Below, in pieces: positions 1 to 7,421 of a stretch of DNA of 17,866 bases (positions within the stretch are counted from its first letter, which is position 1; the number at the start of each line of letters is the position of its first letter). The notes beneath the pieces are model-generated. The model saw nothing but the letters and a program-made list of their open reading frames with translations. It did no database searches and was not told where the DNA came from. Source of the DNA: Peptostreptococcus sp. (lineage in GTDB: Bacteria > Bacillota > Clostridia > Peptostreptococcales > Peptostreptococcaceae); the NCBI GenBank assembly GCA_020025095.1, contig JAHHSS010000023.1:1-17866 (forward strand). Reading direction: 5' to 3'. The position numbers and the translations under genes were made by a program.

Positions 1-94
1 ATTGTAGACATTAAACTTTGTAAAGTTAAATATATAGAATTTTATTATATATGACTATACAATTTTTTAATTAAATTTAAAAGGGGGTACTTTA

Positions 95-1930
95 ATGAGC
101 AGGTTATATATCAAAACTCCAGACAAGGCTCAGATAGTAGTTGAAGGTCTGTATAAGGATTTAGAAAGAAGAATAATCGCAAGTCCACCAGGGATATGCC
201 CTGTAGAGGTTTCTCTGGCGTTTCTAAAACTATGTCATGCGCAGACTTGTGGTAAATGTGTTCCGTGTAGAGTTGGATTAGATAAGTTGCAAGAATTGAT
301 AGAGAGTGTTTTGGATGGCGAAGCAACAGAGGAAACTCTAAATCTAATTGAGGAAACGGTGAGAGTAATTATAAAAACTGCAGATTGTGCAATAGGATAT
401 GAAGCAGCTGAGATGGTTTTAAAGGGTTTATTAGGTTTTAAAGATGACTACCTATCACATATAAGAACTTCAAAATGTTCTATGGACAGAAACATATCTG
501 TACCTTGTGTTGCTATGTGTCCAGCCGGTGTTGATATACCAGGATATATAGCCCTTATAGGAGAAAAAAGATATGCAGATGCTGTGAGATTGATTAGAAA
601 AGACAATCCTTTTCCTACTGCTTGTGCCTTAGTGTGTGAGCATCCTTGTGAAGCAAGATGTAGAAGAACAATGGTTGATGCACCGATGAATATTAGGGGG
701 ATGAAAAAGTATGCTGTAGATCATGCAGGTGTAGTACCACCACCAGCATGTGCAGAAGCGACAGGAAAAAAGGTTGCAATAGTAGGTGGAGGTCCTAGTG
801 GCTTAAGTGCAGCATACTATTTATCACTAATGGGACATAGCGTAGTAGTATATGAAAGAAATAAAAAATTAGGTGGAATGTTGAGGTATGGTATACCTAA
901 GTACAGACTTCCTAGGGAAAGACTACAGGAGGATATAGATGCAATACTTGAAACTGGTGTAGAAGTACATAGAAATGTAGAAGTCGGCAAAGATATAAGT
1001 ATTGAAGAAATAACTAAAGAATGCGATGCTATGTATATAGCGATAGGGGCTCATGATTTTAAAAAGTTAGGCATAGAGGGAGAAGATGCAAAAGGCACAA
1101 TTTCAGCTGTTGAAATGCTAAAAATGATAGGCGATGAAGAATATCCTGATTTGACTAATCAAAAGGTTGTTGTAATTGGTGGAGGTAATGTTGCAATGGA
1201 TAGTGCACGTACAGCCAATAGATGTAATGCGGAAAGGGTTTCAATAGTATATAGAAGACGAAAAGAAGATATGCCATGTCTAAAAGAAGAAATTGAAGAG
1301 GCTTTAATAGAAGGATGTGAACTTTATTCAGAGATGGCACCTATAAAAATAGAAACAGATGATGATAATAATATAAAGGCTATTTGGATCCAACCGCAAA
1401 TAGTAGGAGAGGTAGATAAGAGTTCGCGACCAAAACCTAGAAATTCTAGTGAAAAAGCGATTAGATTAGAGTGTGATAAACTTATAATCGCAATAGGTCA
1501 GAATATAGAATCTAAACATTTTAAAGAATTTGGAATGCCAGTTAAAAGAGGAATTATAGAAGCCTTAGATTCTAGTGAGGTTGCAAATATACCAGGAATA
1601 TTTGCTGGTGGTGATTGTGTAACTGGTCCTGCTACGGTGATAAAGGCTATAGGTGCAGGAAAAGTTGCAGCTGCTAATATAGACGAATATTTAGGATTTA
1701 ACCATTTGATAAGTGTAGATATAGAACTTCCAAAAATTAAATTAAATGATAGGAAACCTTGTGCAAGAGCAAATCTTAAAGAAATAAGTACATATGAAAG
1801 GAAAAATAATTTTGAAGAGGTTGAGAAGAGTCTTACTCCAGAAGAAGCAGCTCAAGAAGCAGGAAGATGTTTGAGATGTGACCATTTTGGATGGGGTAAC
1901 TTTAGAGGGGGGAGAACATCAATATGGTAA
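95..1930 (+). CDS. NuoF-tail/GltD-like iron-sulfur flavoprotein, predicted NAD(P)H partner of the [FeFe]-hydrogenase
   Basis: This 611-residue protein joins two known modules. Residues about 40-120 resemble the C-terminal 4Fe-4S domain of NuoF/HydB (TCGKCVPCR with Cys52, 55, 58 and a distal Cys98), but the FMN/NADH-binding and SLBB parts of NuoF are absent. Residues about 125-600 match the small subunit of glutamate synthase (GltD) and NfnB-like oxidoreductases. They carry a Cys-rich iron-sulfur region (Cys128, 138, 142, 177, 181, 185, 189), an FAD Rossmann motif GGGPSGL (231-237), a second nucleotide motif GGGNVAMD (362-369) followed by YRRR (386-389), and a terminal FAD motif GIFAGGD (501-507). 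The arginines after the second Rossmann motif favour NADPH in this family. The start has AAGGGGG 7 bases upstream. The stop overlaps hydA by 7 bases, so the two proteins are probably made together, and electron transfer between NAD(P)H and the hydrogenase is inferred. No glutamate synthase large subunit lies alongside. Confidence 0.87.
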   Translation: MSRLYIKTPDKAQIVVEGLYKDLERRIIASPPGICPVEVSLAFLKLCHAQTCGKCVPCRVGLDKLQELIESVLDGEATEETLNLIEETVRVIIKTADCAIGYEAAEMVLKGLLGFKDDYLSHIRTSKCSMDRNISVPCVAMCPAGVDIPGYIALIGEKRYADAVRLIRKDNPFPTACALVCEHPCEARCRRTMVDAPMNIRGMKKYAVDHAGVVPPPACAEATGKKVAIVGGGPSGLSAAYYLSLMGHSVVVYERNKKLGGMLRYGIPKYRLPRERLQEDIDAILETGVEVHRNVEVGKDISIEEITKECDAMYIAIGAHDFKKLGIEGEDAKGTISAVEMLKMIGDEEYPDLTNQKVVVIGGGNVAMDSARTANRCNAERVSIVYRRRKEDMPCLKEEIEEALIEGCELYSEMAPIKIETDDDNNIKAIWIQPQIVGEVDKSSRPKPRNSSEKAIRLECDKLIIAIGQNIESKHFKEFGMPVKRGIIEALDSSEVANIPGIFAGGDCVTGPATVIKAIGAGKVAAANIDEYLGFNHLISVDIELPKIKLNDRKPCARANLKEISTYERKNNFEEVEKSLTPEEAAQEAGRCLRCDHFGWGNFRGGRTSIW

Positions 1931-3699
1931 AGTTAACTATAGATAAGCAAGTAATAGAAGTTGAAGAAGGTACAAAAATAATAGATGCAGCTAGAGAAGT
2001 TGGGATTATTATACCTAGATTATGTTTTTTGAGGGATATAAATGAAATAGGGGCTTGTAGAATATGCTCTGTTGAAGTAGAAGGAGCAGATAAACTTTTA
2101 ACTGCCTGTAATACAATAGTTGAAGAAGGCATGGTGGTAAGAACAAACAGTCCAAAGGTAAGAGTAGCTAGAAGGAAAAATATAGAGTTGATATTATCTC
2201 AACACGATTTTACTTGTGCTACTTGCGTGAGAAGCGGAAATTGCTCATTGCAAGAGATTGCTAATGATTTGAATGTAGATTCTATGCCATATAAGATTAA
2301 GTATGAAAAAAGGAACTGGAATAAAGAATTTCCACTACAAAAAAACTTTTCAAAATGTATAAAATGTATGAGATGTATACAGGTTTGTGATAAAATTCAG
2401 AGCCTAGGAATATGGGATGTTGTAAATAGTGGCTCAAGAACAACTGTAGATGTTTCATATAATAGAGAAATAGAAGAAGCCGATTGCGTTGTTTGTGGAC
2501 AGTGCATAACTCATTGTCCAGTAGGTGCTCTAACAGTAAGAAATGATACTAATAAGGTATATGATGCCATAGAAAATGAAGAACTGATAACGGTTGTTCA
2601 AGTAGCACCTGCCGTAAGGGCTGCATGGGCAGAAAATCTTGATATAAAAGAAAAAATGGCAACACCTAATTTAATGGTAGCAGCTCTTAAAAAAATAGGA
2701 TTTGATTATGTTTTTGATACAGACTTTAGTGCTGATTTGACGATTATGGAAGAAGCAAGCGAATTTCTCGAGATTTATAAATCTGGTGGTAGAGATTTTC
2801 CAATGTTTACATCATGTTGTCCAGGTTGGATAAGATTTATTAAATCTCAATATCCAGATATGGTAAAGTATTTATCCACAGCAAAATCACCACAACAGAT
2901 GTTTGGGGCAGTTGCAAAATCATACTATGCAGATATTTTGGGTGTTTCTCCGGATAAAATATGCTGTATATCTATAATGCCTTGTAGTGCTAAGAAAAAG
3001 GAAGCAGAGATTGAAACGATAAATGATACAAATGCATCTAGAGATGTAGATATAGTAATTACTACAAGGGAAATGGAAAAAATGATAAGAGCTGAAAATA
3101 TCGATTTTAACAAGCTTAAAGAAGCTTCTTTTGATTCACCCCTTGGAATAGGAAGTGGAGCGGGTGTAATATTTGGAGCGACAGGTGGTGTTATGGAGGC
3201 AGCACTTAGGAGTGCATATTATTTTGTAACAGGTAAAAATCCCGATCCGGATTCATTTTCTGCAGTTAGAGGAGAAAGAGGTTGGAGAGAAGCTAAGTTT
3301 TCGATAGCTGGCAACCAATTAAATGTAGCAGTAGTAAGTGGTTTAAGGAATGCTAGAGAATTGATAGAAGCTTTGATAAGAGGAGATGTTAATTATGATT
3401 TTGTAGAAGTCATGGCATGTCCAGGAGGATGTTCAGGTGGTGGAGGACAACCTATAAAAGATGGATACGAATTGGCATATTCAAGAGCTTCTAAATTGTA
3501 TGATTTAGATAAAAAAATGTATCTAAGATATTCTCATGAAAATCCAGCTATACAAAAAATTTATAACGATTACCTTGAAAAACCTAATTCTGAACTAGCT
3601 CATAAGCTTCTTCATACTAATCATGAATCATGGAAGATGCCATTGTCCCCATTATTCTCAATGGACGAAGATAGTAGATTTAGATATAATTATAAATAA
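1924..3699 (+). CDS. hydA: [FeFe]-hydrogenase, CpI-like modular catalytic subunit
   Basis: Catalyses reversible reduction of protons to hydrogen, presumably in the cytoplasm since no signal peptide is seen. The 591 residues follow the Clostridium pasteurianum CpI plan almost residue for residue. They show a 2Fe-2S domain (Cys34, 45, 48, 62), a His-ligated 4Fe-4S site (His94, Cys98, 101, 107), two 4Fe-4S clusters (CIKCMRC from 145 and CVVCGQC from 188, each with a distal Cys), and the H-cluster motifs TSCCPGW (296-302), MPCSAKKKE (352-360) and EVMACPGGCSGGGGQP (495-510). Cys299, 354, 499 and 503 should ligate the H-cluster, and Cys298 is the usual proton-relay cysteine. The ATG lies inside the end of the upstream flavoprotein gene behind a GGGGGGAG site, indicating coupled translation. 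Maturases HydE, HydF and HydG are not in the window. Identity is near certain. The physiological direction and electron donor are inferred from the neighbour. Confidence 0.97.
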   Translation: MVKLTIDKQVIEVEEGTKIIDAAREVGIIIPRLCFLRDINEIGACRICSVEVEGADKLLTACNTIVEEGMVVRTNSPKVRVARRKNIELILSQHDFTCATCVRSGNCSLQEIANDLNVDSMPYKIKYEKRNWNKEFPLQKNFSKCIKCMRCIQVCDKIQSLGIWDVVNSGSRTTVDVSYNREIEEADCVVCGQCITHCPVGALTVRNDTNKVYDAIENEELITVVQVAPAVRAAWAENLDIKEKMATPNLMVAALKKIGFDYVFDTDFSADLTIMEEASEFLEIYKSGGRDFPMFTSCCPGWIRFIKSQYPDMVKYLSTAKSPQQMFGAVAKSYYADILGVSPDKICCISIMPCSAKKKEAEIETINDTNASRDVDIVITTREMEKMIRAENIDFNKLKEASFDSPLGIGSGAGVIFGATGGVMEAALRSAYYFVTGKNPDPDSFSAVRGERGWREAKFSIAGNQLNVAVVSGLRNARELIEALIRGDVNYDFVEVMACPGGCSGGGGQPIKDGYELAYSRASKLYDLDKKMYLRYSHENPAIQKIYNDYLEKPNSELAHKLLHTNHESWKMPLSPLFSMDEDSRFRYNYK

Positions 3700-3705
3700 A
3701 AAAAG

Positions 3706-3749
3706 AAAATACAGTGTATGGATAATTTATTATTCAAACACTGTATTTT
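3706..3749. terminator. Bidirectional intrinsic terminator between hydA and rnz
   Basis: A perfect 12-base inverted repeat, AAAATACAGTGT (3706-3717) and ACACTGTATTTT (3738-3749), surrounds a 20-base loop. T-rich sequence follows on the plus strand and A-rich sequence precedes it, so it can terminate both hydA and the convergent fluC-fluC-rnz operon. Confidence 0.85.
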
Positions 3750-3764
3750 TATATATATTTTATT

Positions 3765-4688
3765 TTAGTCCTCACTTGGATAAGCAATACTAAATTTGAT
3801 TCCATCATATCCTATACTAGTATTTTTAAAAACAGATTTTGCATTTTCTAAAAAATCACTTGGATTATCTACTGAAGGAGAAAAATGTGTAAGCAGAAGA
3901 TGTTTTACTTTACCCTTTTTTGCTAGGCTAGCAGATTCTCTAAAAGTCATATGCTTATTTTTTACAGCTTTTCCAATGTCCATATCATCTCCATACATAC
4001 CTTCACAAATAAACAAGTCACTTTCTTTAATAAAGTCTGTTATCTCTGCTATGGGCCTTGTATCCGTAATATAGCTGAGTTTTATGCCTTTTCTTTCTTC
4101 TCCTAGAACCATATCTGGAGTATAGCTTATATCATCTATATAAAAAGTTCTACCAGCCTGAAGGTTTTTCCATAGATATCTAGGGACATCATTTTTTTGA
4201 GCATTTTGAGGGCTAAACTTTCTGCTTCTTTTAAAATAAAGGCTATATCCTAGACATTCAGTTGAATGATCCAATTTTATCGTAGAAATTTCAATTTCTC
4301 TAAATTCTCCATCATTTATAGAAAAAGTACCGGATGGATTTTCTATAATATTAAGATGATACGGTATGCCCTCAAGAAGTACGAGCATAGCTCTTATTGC
4401 CCTTTTAATACCTACAGGACCAACAATAGTTAAAGGCGTTCTTTTTTCAGAATTTCCCAAAGTTGCCAAAAGACCAATTAATCCATTTATGTGGTCTCCA
4501 TGAAGATGAGTAATAAGTATCAAATCAATGCCTTTAAAACCACAAGCAACTTTTTTCATAGAAATTTGAGTTCCCTCACCACAATCAATCAGAATTTTTC
4601 TTCCTTTATAATTTAAAAATGCACTGGAACAGAAACGATTTGGAGATGGAACATTTCCACCAGTTCCAAGCATTATAATGTCTACCAT
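3765..4688 (-). CDS. rnz: Ribonuclease Z (tRNA 3' endonuclease)
   Basis: A metallo-beta-lactamase-fold endonuclease that removes 3' trailers from tRNA precursors lacking an encoded CCA. With the start chosen here it is 307 residues, the usual length of the short bacterial form. The zinc motif HLHGDH is at 61-66, preceded by IDCGEGTQ (34-41). Further ligands are expected at the Asp of ITDTRP (about 209), the His of KNKHMTF (246) and the His of LTHFSP (268). An in-frame ATG exists 15 bases upstream (4703), but AGGTGA lies just ahead of the ATG at 4688 and nothing similar precedes the outer one, so I use 4688. It is the last gene of a leftward operon behind two fluoride channel genes, with a 51-base gap. 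That pairing looks like convenience rather than shared function. Confidence 0.94.
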   Translation of the reverse strand: MVDIIMLGTGGNVPSPNRFCSSAFLNYKGRKILIDCGEGTQISMKKVACGFKGIDLILITHLHGDHINGLIGLLATLGNSEKRTPLTIVGPVGIKRAIRAMLVLLEGIPYHLNIIENPSGTFSINDGEFREIEISTIKLDHSTECLGYSLYFKRSRKFSPQNAQKNDVPRYLWKNLQAGRTFYIDDISYTPDMVLGEERKGIKLSYITDTRPIAEITDFIKESDLFICEGMYGDDMDIGKAVKNKHMTFRESASLAKKGKVKHLLLTHFSPSVDNPSDFLENAKSVFKNTSIGYDGIKFSIAYPSED

Positions 4689-4739
4689 TTTTTCACCTAC
4701 CATTCTTTTAATTTTAAATGTAAATTGAGTTTATCAAAA

Positions 4740-5138
4740 CTATATTTTTTTTTCTAGTTTTGAGTATATTATATTAGAACATATATATCCTAAATACACT
4801 AGGATTAGACCTCCTAAAAGAGATACTATTATATAAGCTCCTGCTTGTAAAAAATTAAAGGAGTGTATTAAATCTCCAATATTTTTCGAAAAAGTAGAAA
4901 ATGTTGTAAATGCTCCTAAAAAGCCTGTAGTTATCGCAGCATGAAAATCATCACTAATTTTAATCGATTTTTCAGCGAGATGTACTATTAAAGACAAGAA
5001 AAAACATCCCATAAGATTTACTGCAATTGTATTTAGAGGCATTGTTTGAGAATTTGCTAAAAAAGAAATGTTAAAAAATAAGTTTCTTAACAAAGCGCCA
5101 CAAAAGCCTCCCATAAAAATATATATTACTCTTTTCAA
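4740..5138 (-). CDS. crcB: Fluoride ion channel subunit FluC/CrcB (second of pair)
   Basis: A 132-residue membrane protein with four predicted helices that exports fluoride as a dimer with opposed subunits. It keeps the family landmarks: GGFCGALLR near the N terminus (10-18), the conserved Asn41 in AVNLMGCFF, and the GFLGAFTTFSTF stretch (72-83) holding the phenylalanines and threonines that line the pore and the central sodium site. The start codon is TTG, with GAGGTG 5 bases upstream. It lies 29 bases after the other fluC gene, in the same operon. Many Firmicutes carry two adjacent fluC genes whose products form a heterodimer, which I infer here. Unlike the typical NxxGSFxxG, this copy has NLMGCFFLS, so the two halves have diverged. 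No fluoride riboswitch precedes the operon. Confidence 0.93.
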   Translation of the reverse strand: MKRVIYIFMGGFCGALLRNLFFNISFLANSQTMPLNTIAVNLMGCFFLSLIVHLAEKSIKISDDFHAAITTGFLGAFTTFSTFSKNIGDLIHSFNFLQAGAYIIVSLLGGLILVYLGYICSNIIYSKLEKKI

Positions 5139-5167
5139 AATATCACCTCAATAATTTAAAAATAAAT

Positions 5168-5518
5168 CTAAACAAATAAATTTGAACCAATAATAAAAGC
5201 TATAATTCCTAAAATAACTGTTGGAAGAAGATATTTTAGCATATATACAAAGCCATCTTCTTTTAGAAGTTCAAATGCTTCTAGTAAAAAAGTAGAAAAT
5301 GTTGTAAAAGCTCCTAATATACCAGTTTGTATAAATGCTGCTAGATTGTTATCATTAATAGCTGCAACACTTAGACCTAGGAAAAAAGATCCTAAAATAT
5401 TAATAATCATAGTATTGATTGGAATATAAAAATTACTCTTATTTTTAATTAGTTTTGCTAAAAAATATCTTAACAAAGCACCTATTCCGCCACCTATGGC
5501 AAGAAGAAAAATATCCAT
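5168..5518 (-). CDS. crcB: Fluoride ion channel subunit FluC/CrcB (first of pair)
   Basis: A 116-residue, four-helix membrane protein of the FluC family that relieves cytoplasmic fluoride. Visible motifs are GGGIGALLRYF (9-19), Asn40 in the more canonical INILGSFFLG, and GILGAFTTFSTF (66-77). A longer frame opens at 5545, but the ATG at 5518 is preceded by AGAGGTG at a good distance. The likely transcription start (about 5541, from a TATAAT at 5548-5553) leaves no room for the longer form to have a ribosome binding site. It heads a leftward operon with the second fluC copy and rnz. A dual-topology heterodimer with its neighbour is the family expectation. Confidence 0.93.
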   Translation of the reverse strand: MDIFLLAIGGGIGALLRYFLAKLIKNKSNFYIPINTMIINILGSFFLGLSVAAINDNNLAAFIQTGILGAFTTFSTFLLEAFELLKEDGFVYMLKYLLPTVILGIIAFIIGSNLFV

Positions 5519-5547
5519 ATAATCACCTCTTTTTCTACATAACAATA

Positions 5548-5576
5548 ATTATATAACATAATTAGCAATAGTTTAA
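5548..5576 (-). promoter_or_regulatory. Candidate promoter of the fluC-fluC-rnz operon
   Basis: On the minus strand a perfect -10 TATAAT (5553-5548) sits 17 bases downstream of a poor -35, TTAAAC (5576-5571). The start site would be near 5541, which supports the inner start codon of the first fluC gene. Confidence 0.5.
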
Positions 5577-5668
5577 GATATTTTTAAAAAGAGTATTTAA
5601 AGTTTAAAAATACATAAGGTTACAAATATATGAAGATATTCTTATAAAAAAAATAATCTGTTTTTTTA

Positions 5669-5677
5669 TGGTATAAT
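5669..5677 (+). promoter_or_regulatory. Extended -10 promoter of recX
   Basis: TG-G-TATAAT, a perfect -10 with an upstream TG dinucleotide, lies 24 bases before the chosen recX start; no -35 is recognisable. Transcription would begin about 5684, so the in-frame ATG at 5683 cannot be the translation start. Confidence 0.55.
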
Positions 5678-5700
5678 TTAAAATGAAAGGTAGGGATAAA

Positions 5701-6330
5701 ATGTCAAAAATAACGGCAATAGAATGTCAAAAAAATAATAAAAATAGAGTGAATTTATATGTGGATGGAGAATATCTTCTTTCACTTTATACAGAACTTG
5801 TATATAAATATAAACTTAATAAAGGACAAGAAATAGATAAAGATAAGCTTGTAGACATTTTGAAGCAAGAGGAATATGAAAAAGCAAAAAATAAGGCTCT
5901 ACAGGTAATAACAAGAACGGAAAAATCTGAAAAAAAAATAAGAGAAAAATTACGAAATGATTTTGATGAAGCTATTGTTGAGCAGGTAGTGGACTTTTTA
6001 AAAAAATATTCATTAATAGATGACGAAAGGTATGCCGAGAGAATAGTATCCAATGACCTTAATTTTAAGAAAATAGGAAAGAATAGGATAAAGCAAAATT
6101 TATATTCTAAGGGAATAGCTAGAGACTATATTGAAAGTGCTATATCTGAAATAGATAGAGAGAAAGAACTTGAAAATGCAATATATTTAGCGGAAAAGAA
6201 AATTTTAAAAATGAAAGAAAAAGATAATGTAACTAAAAAAAACAAACTCTATCAACATCTTGCATATAAAGGTTTTGATTATGAAACTATTAATTCGGCA
6301 ATCAGAAAAGTGCTTGAAGATGTTAATTAA
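5701..6330 (+). CDS. recX: RecX family regulator of RecA
   Basis: RecX proteins bind RecA filaments and limit strand exchange and recombination. The 209-residue product has the three-helix repeats of the family. An N-terminal beta region (residues 1-45, with NLYVDGEYLLSLY) precedes the diagnostic block with the arginine-containing segment ITRTEKSEKKIREKL and then the LIDDERYAERIV segment (about 110-121). Next come a GKNRIKQNLYSKGI segment and a C-terminal helical repeat with YQHLAYKGFDY. An ATG 18 bases upstream is in frame, but AGGTAGGG precedes the ATG at 5701 and the promoter overlaps the outer codon. It stands alone, divergent from fluC. No LexA box is evident before it. Confidence 0.88.
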   Translation: MSKITAIECQKNNKNRVNLYVDGEYLLSLYTELVYKYKLNKGQEIDKDKLVDILKQEEYEKAKNKALQVITRTEKSEKKIREKLRNDFDEAIVEQVVDFLKKYSLIDDERYAERIVSNDLNFKKIGKNRIKQNLYSKGIARDYIESAISEIDREKELENAIYLAEKKILKMKEKDNVTKKNKLYQHLAYKGFDYETINSAIRKVLEDVN

Positions 6331-6423
6331 ATTTTCAGTAAAACATGAACCCAAAAATCCAATTTTATTTTCTTATTTGAAATCACTAAAATATTTAAAA
6401 TTTAACTAGGACGGAAATGATAA

Positions 6424-6504
6424 ATGAAATACTTAATAATCATAATAATCAGTATCATTATAGGGATATATAATATAATAAAGCTATATATTAACGAAAA
6501 ATAA
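6424..6504 (+). CDS. Candidate 26-residue single-membrane-span peptide
   Basis: From ATG at 6424 the frame encodes a peptide beginning MKYL, then a run of about fifteen mostly isoleucine residues, and ending KLYINEK. That is a membrane helix followed by a short polar tail. AGGACGG at 6408-6414 gives a weak ribosome binding site 9 bases away. Isoleucine runs arise easily in AT-rich DNA (ATA/ATC/ATT), so this may be chance. I do not recognise a family. Confidence 0.3.
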   Translation: MKYLIIIIISIIIGIYNIIKLYINEK

Positions 6505-6576
6505 ATATAAAATATTGTATAAAATGATTTACAAGGAAGATTTTAATAAAATTTTAAAAAAATAAAGGAGCTGATG

Positions 6577-6660
6577 GTGTTTTATTTTTTAAATAAAATT
6601 AGAAAAAATAAATTTTGGATTGAGAGTAATGAAAATTTGATATCACTCAAAAAAACATAG
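6577..6660 (+). CDS. Candidate 27-residue peptide behind a strong ribosome binding site
   Basis: AAAGGAG (6564-6570) is followed by an open frame starting GTG at 6577 (6-base spacing) or ATG at 6574 (3-base spacing), ending TAG at 6660. The product is basic in the middle (NKIRKNKFW) with no recognisable family. It ends just before the nadD promoter. It could be a small gene, a leader, or chance. Confidence 0.25.
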   Translation: MFYFLNKIRKNKFWIESNENLISLKKT

Positions 6661-6670
6661 AAAAAACTGA

Positions 6671-6698
6671 TTGGACTTATACTCTTAGCTGTGATAAA
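6671..6698 (+). promoter_or_regulatory. nadD operon promoter
   Basis: TTGGAC (6671-6676), a 16-base spacer ending in TGT, and GATAAA (6693-6698) form a sigma-A-type extended -10 promoter. The start site would be near 6705, leaving a short leader before nadD. Confidence 0.6.
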
Positions 6699-6731
6699 AT
6701 AAATTTATCATGGTTATAAAGGGGAAGGAAC

Positions 6732-7421
6732 ATGTTGTTAGAAGAGAGGCTAGCTTTGTCTCATAAAAAAAATGAGGAAAAGTTAAAAACTTTTAAAGAA
6801 TCAAATAAAAAGATAAAGTTGGGTATTATGGGAGGTACTTTTAATCCTATTCATAATGCACACCTAGCCACAGCTGAATTTATAAGAGATAAATATGGAC
6901 TTGATAAGGTGGTATTTATTCCTACAGGAGATCCACCGCATAAAAAAAATATATTGGATAAAGAGCATAGATACAATATGGTTGTAATGTCTACGCTTAA
7001 AAATGATGACTTTTTTGTATCCGATTATGAAATTTCGTCAAACGCTGAGATGAATTATACTGTTGATACGCTTAGGTACATTGAAAAAACTTATCCAAAT
7101 GATGAAATATATTTTATTACTGGATCTGATGCAGTCAATCAAATGGAATCTTGGAAAGAGTTTCAAGAAAATTTTAAGCGTGCGAAATTCATTGCAGCAA
7201 TTAGACCGGGAATAGATTTGCTTGAAACGCAGGAAAATATAGAAAGATACAGAAAAGATTATTCTGCAAATATTGAAATGGTATATGTTCCATCTCTTGA
7301 AATTTCATCTACTTATATTAGATCGAGAGCTAAAAGTGGAAAAAGTATCAAATATCTTGTTCCTGGAAGAGTAGAAGAATATATTAAAAAGTATAATTTG
7401 TATGGAGGTGCGAATAGGTAG
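6732..7421 (+). CDS. nadD: Nicotinate-nucleotide adenylyltransferase with N-terminal extension
   Basis: Transfers AMP from ATP to nicotinate mononucleotide, making deamido-NAD in NAD biosynthesis. The 229-residue protein has the nucleotidyltransferase motif GGTFNPIHNAHL (34-45) and the C-terminal ISSTYIRSR (191-199) that holds the ATP phosphates. It ends with the typical VPGRVEEYIKKYNLY. The family core normally starts within a few residues of the first beta strand (KLGIMGG). Here about 28 extra charged residues precede it. The ATG at 6732 has GGGGAAGGA close upstream and no equally good internal start is visible, so the extension is probably real. Its stop codon directly abuts the yqeK ATG. 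Confidence 0.95.
   Translation: MLLEERLALSHKKNEEKLKTFKESNKKIKLGIMGGTFNPIHNAHLATAEFIRDKYGLDKVVFIPTGDPPHKKNILDKEHRYNMVVMSTLKNDDFFVSDYEISSNAEMNYTVDTLRYIEKTYPNDEIYFITGSDAVNQMESWKEFQENFKRAKFIAAIRPGIDLLETQENIERYRKDYSANIEMVYVPSLEISSTYIRSRAKSGKSIKYLVPGRVEEYIKKYNLYGGANR

Larger units (their letters stand above)
6331..6731 (+). other. AT-rich recX-nadD gap
   Basis: This 401-base stretch shows no full gene and no convincing terminator for recX. It holds two weakly supported small ORFs (6424-6504 and 6577-6660, listed separately) and the nadD promoter near its right end. Confidence 0.6.

Noticed and set aside
95..1930. Glutamate synthase small subunit (gltD) as the function of the first gene
   Set aside because: The NuoF-type iron-sulfur segment, the 7-base overlap with hydA and the absence of gltB make a hydrogenase partner more likely.
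4689..4703. Earlier in-frame ATG for rnz
   Set aside because: No ribosome binding site precedes it, while AGGTGA lies just ahead of the ATG at 4688.
5519..5660. Fluoride riboswitch ahead of the fluC operon
   Set aside because: The conserved GATGG and CUGAUG-type blocks of the fluoride riboswitch are not seen on the minus strand, only AT-rich sequence with a promoter.
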